From Gemmatimonadota bacterium (GTDB lineage: Bacteria; Gemmatimonadota; Gemmatimonadetes; Gemmatimonadales; GWC2-71-9), in assembly GCA_003221035.1 (NCBI GenBank), contig QHUB01000014.1:24854-88853 (forward strand): a stretch of 64,000 nucleotides of DNA. The letters run 5' to 3'. Shown piece after piece: positions 58,017 to 64,000 of this stretch. The position numbers and the translations under genes are program-made. The first letter of the stretch is position 1, and every line of letters starts with the position of its first letter. Below the pieces are notes generated by a model. That model did not search any database. It saw only the letters and a list, made by a program, of their open reading frames with translations, and was not told where the DNA came from.

Positions 58017-60284
58017 CTATTGGAGCTGCAGCTGCAGCTCGTACAAATGCCGGTACTTCCCGTCTCGAATGTTGAGCAGCTCCGCGTGCGTCCCGTGCTC
58101 GACCAGCCGGCCTTCCTCGATCACGAACAGCCGCGACGCCTTGCGCAGCGTCGACAGCCGGTGCGCGATCGCGAACACGGTCCGTCCCGCCACAAGCCGC
58201 TCGAGCGCCTGCTGGATCTCGCGTTCGGTCTCCGTATCCACGCTGCTCGTCGCCTCGTCCAGAATGAGGATCCGAGGATCGTGCAGGATCGCCCGCGCGA
58301 TCGACACGCGCTGGCGCTCGCCGCCCGACAGCGTGTGCCCCCGCTCCCCCACCACCGTGTCGTAGCCGTGCTGTAGCTTGGTGATGAAGTCGTGCGCGTT
58401 GGCCGCCTGCGCCGCCGCCACGACCGCCGACAGCGGCGCGTCCGGCAATCCGTAGCGGATGTTGTCCACCACCGTGCCGTGAAACAGGTACGGATCCTGG
58501 AGCACCATCCCCATCTGCCGGCGGAAATGGCCGGTATCGAGGCGCCGGATGTCTACGCCGTCGATGCGAATCGCTCCCCCGGTCACGTCGTAGAAGCGCG
58601 CGATCAGGTTTACGATCGTCGTCTTGCCGCCACCCGACGGCCCCACCAATCCAATCAGCTCGCCCGGCGCGACGTCGAAGCTGACGCCCCGCAGCACCTG
58701 GCGGACGCCGTCGTAGCCGAACGTCACGTGCTCGAACGTCACTCGGCCGTGCACCGGCTCGAGCCGCACCGGCTCCGCCGCGTCGCGGATCTCCGGCTCC
58801 GTGTCGAGCACCTCGAACACGCGGTGCGCCGACGTCGTCGCGCGGTTGATCGTGCGCGCCATTTGCCCGATCACGTCGATCGGCCCGAGGAACATCGTCG
58901 TGTAGAGCAGGAACGAGACGAACGTTCCCACCGGCAGCTGCACGCCGTGCCCCAGGAGCCGCGGCATCGCGAACACCCACACTGTCACCGTCATCGCATG
59001 CACGCCCAGCACGAGCAGCGGCCAGAACGTGGTCCACGAGCGGTGGATGCGGTTGAACTCCGCCGTCACGTCCTCGTTGCGTCCAGCAAAGCGCTCGATC
59101 TCGCGCTCCTCCTGATTGAACGCCTTCACGACGCGGATTCCGGGGATCGTGTCCGACAGCACGTCCGTCACGCGCGACCATTTGCGCCACGCGCGAATGA
59201 ACAGCCGCGCGATGTTCTCGCCGTGCCGGTAGATGAACCAGCACAGCACCGGCACTGGCACCGTCATCACGAGCCCCAGCCGCCAGTCGAGCGTGAGCAG
59301 GACCGCGCCGAGGCCCGTCAGCATCACGAGCGAGAGCGAGACGTCCACGACGCCGAACGCCAGGAACTCCCACAGCCGGTCGGTATCGGCAGACACGCGC
59401 GTGATCAGGCTGCCGGTCCGCTTGCGCGAAAAGAACGACAGGCTGAGCCGCTGGATGTGTTCGTACAGCTCATCCCGCAGGTCCCGCGCGACCCACTCGC
59501 CCAGAATCGCCATCAGCCTGAGCCGGATATGGGCCGCGGCCTGCTTCACGAGGTACACGACCGCCATCGCGGCGACCGCGATCCGCGCGATCGTCCATGC
59601 GCGCGTCAGCGGCAGCGCCCCTGCCTGCGCCGGCCGCACCACGCGATCGATGAGGTATCCCGCCAGATACGGCGGTACGAGACTGACCAGCGTGATCACC
59701 GTCGCCGCCGCCATGCCGAGCGTCAGCTGGCGCTTGTACGGCGTGAGATAGCCGAGCAGGCGCCGGATCACAGCGGTCTGCCGCCCCGACACGAGCGCCT
59801 GCGCATCCCGAATCGGGCGCGCGATACTCTCGGCATACAAGCGATCCGCATCCGCGGCGTCCAGCTTCCGCGCGTGCCCCTGGATATGCTCCTCGAGCAC
59901 GAAGCGGATGTTCTCGAACGCGCGGCGCTGGCGATGCGTGTAACGAAGCAGTGCGAGCGCCGGCTCGCCCGGCTTGCCCAGAATCGTCAACGTGTTCGCC
60001 GACAACCCGGGCGCCTCGCGAACCGCTTCGATCCGCAAGCGCTCGATACTCCGCACGTCCCAACCCTCGCTGTCGCGCCTGGCGATCGCGACGTGGCGCG
60101 GCCCCAGCGCCAGCCACGTTTCGGTGAGCCGGAGACTCTGGTCGAGATCGGCGAGCGCGTACAGCTGGACCGGTGCGCCTTCCCAGGCGCGCTCGATCTC
60201 CCGTCGCAGCTCCGCCGGGAGCCGCGTCGGTTGGGCCGTGTAGCGCGCGATGATGTAGTCGTCGAGTTGTTGCAGCGTGCTCAT
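58017..60284 (-). CDS. ABC exporter (membrane domain and ATPase fused)
   Basis: A 755-residue exporter. An unusual N-terminal region of about 170 residues (LDDYIIARYTAQPTRLP...) precedes six membrane helices (about 190-460) and the ATPase with Walker A GPSGGGKTT, signature TLSGGERQRV and Walker B ILILDEATSSVDTE. The start is ATG 60284, preceded by GGTGAGG; GTG 60290 is an alternative. It is paired with DUF1854, and a 50-residue frame lies upstream. The substrate is unknown. Confidence 0.93.
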   Translation of the reverse strand: MSTLQQLDDYIIARYTAQPTRLPAELRREIERAWEGAPVQLYALADLDQSLRLTETWLALGPRHVAIARRDSEGWDVRSIERLRIEAVREAPGLSANTLTILGKPGEPALALLRYTHRQRRAFENIRFVLEEHIQGHARKLDAADADRLYAESIARPIRDAQALVSGRQTAVIRRLLGYLTPYKRQLTLGMAAATVITLVSLVPPYLAGYLIDRVVRPAQAGALPLTRAWTIARIAVAAMAVVYLVKQAAAHIRLRLMAILGEWVARDLRDELYEHIQRLSLSFFSRKRTGSLITRVSADTDRLWEFLAFGVVDVSLSLVMLTGLGAVLLTLDWRLGLVMTVPVPVLCWFIYRHGENIARLFIRAWRKWSRVTDVLSDTIPGIRVVKAFNQEEREIERFAGRNEDVTAEFNRIHRSWTTFWPLLVLGVHAMTVTVWVFAMPRLLGHGVQLPVGTFVSFLLYTTMFLGPIDVIGQMARTINRATTSAHRVFEVLDTEPEIRDAAEPVRLEPVHGRVTFEHVTFGYDGVRQVLRGVSFDVAPGELIGLVGPSGGGKTTIVNLIARFYDVTGGAIRIDGVDIRRLDTGHFRRQMGMVLQDPYLFHGTVVDNIRYGLPDAPLSAVVAAAQAANAHDFITKLQHGYDTVVGERGHTLSGGERQRVSIARAILHDPRILILDEATSSVDTETEREIQQALERLVAGRTVFAIAHRLSTLRKASRLFVIEEGRLVEHGTHAELLNIRDGKYRHLYELQLQLQ

Positions 60285-60297
60285 CCTCACCCCCTGA

Positions 60298-60322
60298 CCC
60301 CCTCTCCTTTCACGAGAGGGGG
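60298..60322. other. hairpin in the leader of the ABC exporter gene
   Basis: CCCCCTCT (60298-60305) pairs with AGAGGGGG (60315-60322) around a 9-base loop. It lies just upstream of the ABC gene start on the minus strand and could regulate or terminate transcription. Together with neighbouring CCCCCTGA-type repeats it resembles the ends of other G/C-rich repeat elements. Confidence 0.45.
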
Positions 60323-60412
60323 GACGTGAATCCGCGAAACAGAACGGCCCCCCAGGTCCCCATAAAGCACCCGGAAGGCCGGATCACGGCATGAGTGAGA
60401 TCCGATCGACTT

Positions 60413-60565
60413 CTAGGGTGCTCCTCCACCTCCACCGGCGCCGGCAATGCCCGACGCAATACGCCCGCGGGCATCGGCAAACGGCGCGGGCAGGCACTTG
60501 GTGCCCATCCTCGCCCGGATGCGACGCAGCATTGCCGGGGGCGTAACGGTGGAATACCGAATCAT
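60413..60565 (-). CDS. possible 50-residue small protein upstream of the ABC exporter
   Basis: ATG at 60565 to TAG at 60413: MIRYSTVTPPAMLRRIRAR..., a Cys at residue 24, and a Gly-rich tail ending GGGGGAP. It lies in the 362-base gap before the ABC gene, on the same strand. An AAAGGG stretch is upstream. It might be a secreted or precursor peptide for the exporter, but it could also be chance. The rest of this gap holds no other gene. Confidence 0.3.
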   Translation of the reverse strand: MIRYSTVTPPAMLRRIRARMGTKCLPAPFADARGRIASGIAGAGGGGGAP

Positions 60566-60652
60566 TTCAGTCCGAGTCCCTTTCGATTGTGATGCTGAAA
60601 GCTGCTAAGAGCAAAGTAATGACGACCTACGGGGACGGTCAAGCTGATGGTT

Positions 60653-61825
60653 TCATCTGGGGCGCTGCGCGCCCCAATTGCCCAACACGATCGCGACGCC
60701 GCGCAAGCGCTCGCTGTGCGAGCAGATCACTTGAATCATGACCGTGAGCGGGACGGCCATGATGGCGCCGACGATGCCCCACACCCATCCCCAGAAGAGC
60801 AGCGACAGCAGGATCGCCACGGTGTTGAGCGGCATGCGGCGGCCCATCACCATCGGGCTCACGAAATGGCCTTTGATCAAGTCCAACAGAAGGAACCCGC
60901 CGCACGCCAGCAGCACCTGCTGGGTGCCGTCGTACGTCGCGAGCGTCACGATCCCGATGAGGACGACCGTGACGAATGCCCCGACGTACGGAATGAAATT
61001 GAGCACACCGGCGACCGTGCCCCAGAGTACCGGATTGGGGACGCCGATAGCCGCGAGCAGAGCCCAGGTGCCGCAACCAAATCCCGTACTGATCAAAGTG
61101 TTGAGCAGCAGATAGCGCGACATCTGCCCCTCGATCTCCGCGAGCGCGCGCTTGATTCGCGTTCGATGCGTTCCGCTCGGGAACAGATAGGCGATCTTGC
61201 GCCTGAACATGGATCCCGACGCCAGCAGGAAGTACGTCAGGAAGAGGATCGACAAGATCCCGCTCACGAGGCGCGCCGTGGTCCACCCCACACGTTCCAA
61301 CGGTCCTCGGCCCAGCGTGTTGATCTGGATCCGCGGTATAGTCGAGTCCGGGCTGGTCGCATTGCCGACCCCCGCGAGCCGGGCCAAGCTCGTCGCCGTC
61401 GCCTGGATCTCGCTGACCGGCTCGATCGTGCGGAGCTTGTCCTCCACTTGCCGCATGGTTGCGGGGGCTCGCCGCAGCCATTCGGTGGCCGGTGCGGACA
61501 ACACGACCATCACTGCGGCAATCAGCGAGAGGGCGCCGAACACGATCAGCGCCGCCGCAACAGGCTCGGCGACGCCGTAGCGGGTCATTCCCCGAACCAG
61601 GGGCCCGAGCAGCAGCGTCAGGAGCAGTGCCACGGCGACCGGGATGAACAGACTGCCGGCGTACTGCAGCCCCGCGATGGCGAGGATCGCGAGAATGGCC
61701 GCCAGCAGCGGGACAACAAGGCGGGAAGACAACGCAGGGGGAGCCAATCGCATGAGCCAATTGGCCCCCCCTGAGGTCGCTCCCCCGCTCCCGCTCGGCG
61801 CTTCGATCAATTCTTGTACTTGCAC
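60653..61825 (-). CDS. AI-2E transporter family membrane protein
   Basis: A 390-residue protein with about eight membrane segments of the PerM/AI-2E exporter family: VPLLAAILAILAIAGLQYAGSLFIPVAVALLLTLLLGPLV near the start and GVLNFIPYVGAFVTVVLIGI and LIKGHFVSPMVMGRRMPLNTVAI near the end, the last being the family signature. GTG start at 61825 with a TAGGAA hexamer 8 nt before. Members export signals or sodium, so the cargo is uncertain. Confidence 0.92.
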   Translation of the reverse strand: MQVQELIEAPSGSGGATSGGANWLMRLAPPALSSRLVVPLLAAILAILAIAGLQYAGSLFIPVAVALLLTLLLGPLVRGMTRYGVAEPVAAALIVFGALSLIAAVMVVLSAPATEWLRRAPATMRQVEDKLRTIEPVSEIQATATSLARLAGVGNATSPDSTIPRIQINTLGRGPLERVGWTTARLVSGILSILFLTYFLLASGSMFRRKIAYLFPSGTHRTRIKRALAEIEGQMSRYLLLNTLISTGFGCGTWALLAAIGVPNPVLWGTVAGVLNFIPYVGAFVTVVLIGIVTLATYDGTQQVLLACGGFLLLDLIKGHFVSPMVMGRRMPLNTVAILLSLLFWGWVWGIVGAIMAVPLTVMIQVICSHSERLRGVAIVLGNWGAQRPR

Positions 61826-61836
61826 TGCCGTGATTC

Positions 61837-62358
61837 CTAGGCCGTTTTGGCCGCCATGCTTGGGTGTGTACCTGCGGCACGCGCGTTCACTTCCGCCGTG
61901 GCGATCAGCGACAACTTCTTGTCTGCTGCCGTCTCCTCTTCCTGACTCTCGTTCAGCAACTTCACGATCTCCGAAAGTCCCAGCAGCGCCGCAAACGCCT
62001 TGGCCGAGCCGTAAGCCGATATTTCGTAATGTTCGACGCGCTGGGCGGCGGCGATGATCCCCGCGTCGAGCACTGCGTCATTGCCGTCCTCGTCCAGAAT
62101 CTCGTCGGTTTCCGCGACGAGACCCTCCATCGCCCTGCACTTCACCCCGCCGGAGCGCTCGCCCATCATCTCGAACACTTGATCCAGCCGGGCGACCTGA
62201 TTCTCGGTCTCTTCCAGGTGCTCCGCGAACGCCTTCGCCAGCTCCTCGGTGCTCGCCTTCTCCTTCAACTTCGGCAGCGCCTTCACGAGCATCTGCTCGG
62301 CGCTGTAAATGTCCCGCAACTGGTGTATCAACAGGTCCTGCAAGCTGTCGAACGACAT
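61837..62358 (-). CDS. DUF892 (YciF-like) ferritin-fold protein
   Basis: A 173-residue all-helical protein of the DUF892/YciF family, which has a ferritin-like four-helix bundle with metal-binding Glu and His residues (LRDIYSAEQMLVKALPKL, EHLEETENQVARL, EHYEISAYGSAKAFA). The start at 62358 (MSFDSLQDLLIHQLRD) follows a GGCGGAG site; an upstream longer frame is not used. Members are induced by stress. It is divergent from the FAD oxidoreductase. Confidence 0.92.
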   Translation of the reverse strand: MSFDSLQDLLIHQLRDIYSAEQMLVKALPKLKEKASTEELAKAFAEHLEETENQVARLDQVFEMMGERSGGVKCRAMEGLVAETDEILDEDGNDAVLDAGIIAAAQRVEHYEISAYGSAKAFAALLGLSEIVKLLNESQEEETAADKKLSLIATAEVNARAAGTHPSMAAKTA

Positions 62359-62447
62359 AGCTAACTCCGCCGTTGATGTGTAGCAGGAAACGTACCGGGC
62401 CGTGACTTCCCGCAACCATCGGTCACATGATCTCTTTGGATTAACTC

Positions 62448-63647
62448 TTGCGACTCCATTCTGGCGCTCCCTTCTGGCTCGTGGCGGATGGACTTCGGGA
62501 CATGGGCGACTCCAGTCCGCCACCTCGGGACTGCGACGTCGTCGTGATTGGCGCGGGGATCACCGGCGCGCTGGTCGCGGATACGCTCGCACGCGACGGG
62601 CTGTCCGTGGTCGTGCTGGACCGGCGCGCCCCTGCAGGCGGGAGTACGGCCGCCAGTACTTCGCTGGTCAGTTACGAGATCGACGTCAGTCTGAAGAATC
62701 TGGCCGAGATGATCGGCGAGGAAGACGCCGTGCGAAGCTACCGGCTGAGTCTCGACGCTGTGCACGATCTCGGAACGATCGCCGCGTCACTATCGGAACA
62801 GACCGGGTTTGCCCCGTGTCCGAGCATTTGTCTCGCCTCGCACCGCAAGCATCGCCGCGATCTGGAGCAAGAAGTCGCCCTCCGGCAGCGCCACGACTTG
62901 GACGCCGAATTCTGGACCGCCGAGATCGTCGAGCAGACGTACGGTTTTCCCTCGCACGGCGCGCTGCATACCGGCACCGCGGGCGTCCTCGATCCGGTGC
63001 GCTTCACCCGGGCGCTGCTGGATCGCGCCGTCAGCCGCGGGGCTGTACTGCTGCCCCGAACGCCGGCCCGCGATGTCCGGCAGGACGGAACGGCTCTGGC
63101 CGTGGTGACCGGCCGGGGAACGCTGCGCGCGCGCTGGGTGGTCTATGCGATGGGCTATGAGATGCCCGCGTCGCTGCGAGCTGGAATGGTCGCCCTGCAC
63201 ACGACGTACGCGCTCGTGACGGAGCCGCTCGCCGATCTGGGGCCGTGGCAAGGGAAAAGTATTGTGTGGGAAACCGCGCGGCCATACGGCTACATGCGGG
63301 CCACGGACGATGGCCGGGTGATGATCGGCGGGGCCGATACGCCGTTCAAGGACGAAGCGTGGCGCGACCGCCTGATGCCGAGTCGCACGAAGCGGCTCGA
63401 GCGGAAGCTCGGGCAGTGGCTACCAACCGTCCAGACTGATACGGCGTTCGTCTGGGCGGGGACGTTCGGCGAAACGCGCGACGGCTTGCCATACATCGGG
63501 CCAATGCCGGACTGCCCGCACGCGCTGTACGCGCTGGGCTATGGCGCGAATGGCATTACGTTCGGCGCGATCGCCGCTCGAATCGTCTCGGGACTATGTC
63601 TCGGCCGACCCAACGACGACGTCCGGTTGTTTCGTCTCGACCGATGA
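62448..63647 (+). CDS. FAD-dependent oxidoreductase (DAO family)
   Basis: A 399-residue protein of the D-amino-acid oxidase/glycine oxidase fold. FAD-binding DVVVIGAGITGALVADTLARDG with the Glu/Asp at VVVLDRR; the C-terminal FAD signature is YALGYGANGITFGAIAARIVSGL. Possible starts are TTG 62448 or ATG 62502. The substrate is unknown. Confidence 0.9.
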   Translation: MRLHSGAPFWLVADGLRDMGDSSPPPRDCDVVVIGAGITGALVADTLARDGLSVVVLDRRAPAGGSTAASTSLVSYEIDVSLKNLAEMIGEEDAVRSYRLSLDAVHDLGTIAASLSEQTGFAPCPSICLASHRKHRRDLEQEVALRQRHDLDAEFWTAEIVEQTYGFPSHGALHTGTAGVLDPVRFTRALLDRAVSRGAVLLPRTPARDVRQDGTALAVVTGRGTLRARWVVYAMGYEMPASLRAGMVALHTTYALVTEPLADLGPWQGKSIVWETARPYGYMRATDDGRVMIGGADTPFKDEAWRDRLMPSRTKRLERKLGQWLPTVQTDTAFVWAGTFGETRDGLPYIGPMPDCPHALYALGYGANGITFGAIAARIVSGLCLGRPNDDVRLFRLDR

Positions 63648-63654
63648 TGCGTGT

Positions 63655-64000
63655 TTAAGGCTTCCGCCAGAGCGTCGCGCGTGTCTGATCGGGTGTCCGG
63701 CATTCGTCTGCCTGAGAAGGATACCGGACGCACTCCGCACTGATGCCGATCACATCTCCCCGACTATTGATCCCCGTCGCCCACGCGCCGCTCAGACCTT
63801 GAGGACCCGTTCCCAAATCGATCATGCCCCGCGCTTCCGACCAGACAAAGACGTGTTGCTCGCCGTTCGCCGTGCTGCTCATCCCGACAACCGTCCCGTC
63901 CTCATTGAGGTCAACAACGACAGTATGACCGGCCCCAAGCGAGCCGATTGATCGCGCGACGCCGCCCGTCCAGAAGAACGCCTGGCCGCCCGCCGAACCG
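63655..64000 (-). CDS. HAF-repeat protein, C-terminal part (partial at right edge)
   Basis: The last 114 codons of a gene whose start lies beyond the window. It has the same HAF modules as the 54447-57425 protein: QAFFWTGGVARSIGSLGAG, HVFVWSEARGMIDLGTGP and WATGINSRGDVIG. The closing stretch, with C-x-ECRTPDQTRATLWRKP, has extra Cys residues. A paralogue of the 54 kb gene, so the family is multi-copy. Confidence 0.85.
   Translation of the reverse strand, partial: GSAGGQAFFWTGGVARSIGSLGAGHTVVVDLNEDGTVVGMSSTANGEQHVFVWSEARGMIDLGTGPQGLSGAWATGINSRGDVIGISAECVRYPSQADECRTPDQTRATLWRKP

Overview
The window is GC-rich bacterial chromosome (about two-thirds G+C by eye), densely coded on both strands, with ordinary housekeeping genes and no phage, plasmid, insertion sequence, CRISPR or rRNA. 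Gene content (large Ser/Thr kinase with a TolB-like and TPR tail, HAF-repeat secreted proteins, PilB/GspE fused to a receiver domain, caa3 oxidase, Pst with two ATPases) suggests an uncultured soil-type Gemmatimonadota or close relative. That placement is an inference from gene style, not from a marker tree.

Layout. 1-14.8 kb is a phosphate and polyphosphate island: SixA-like phosphatase and CHAD protein, then ppk1 and ppx on the other strand, phoB-phoR, a phosphate-type porin, pstS, pstC-pstA-pstB-pstB and phoU. Three of its promoters carry 11-bp-spaced GTKACAN repeats that look like PHO boxes. 14.9-20.5 kb holds a rhomboid protease, dnaK, an HtrA protease and two small membrane proteins. 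20.6-25.1 kb is a complete caa3-type cytochrome oxidase operon (ctaCDEFG). 25.1-32.7 kb holds a Ser/Thr kinase, tRNA-Leu(UAG), the tig-clpP-clpX-engB protein quality-control cluster and a small secreted protein. 32.6-44.4 kb holds a degenerate ApbE-like protein, a hybrid histidine kinase, an alkyltransferase-like protein, a NUDIX hydrolase, PilB-receiver, an outer-membrane protein, trpE, an FHA-GAF-cyclase and maf. 44.4-54.4 kb holds a beta-propeller protein, dtd, glmS-glmM, an HD-GYP regulator, a trans-sulfuration enzyme, an M48 protease, purD and mutM. 54.4-64 kb holds a PKD/HAF lipoprotein of lower GC, a DUF1854-ABC exporter pair, an AI-2E-family permease, a DUF892 protein, an FAD oxidoreductase and the end of a second HAF protein.

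Two window-wide patterns go beyond gene calling. First, many start codons have a TANNTT hexamer 6-9 nt upstream, the spacing expected when the transcript starts at the start codon, so leaderless mRNAs are probably common. Second, several families of short palindromes and tandem arms (GTCGGAC-, GGAGTCGGGATC-, GGGAGAA- and GTAGGGGCGCAGC-type) recur at gene ends and also inside reading frames (pstB2, engB, glmM, a signal peptide, the ctaG C-terminus), where they add in-frame residues. They resemble mobile palindromic elements that tolerate insertion into proteins and are the best candidate here for something undescribed.
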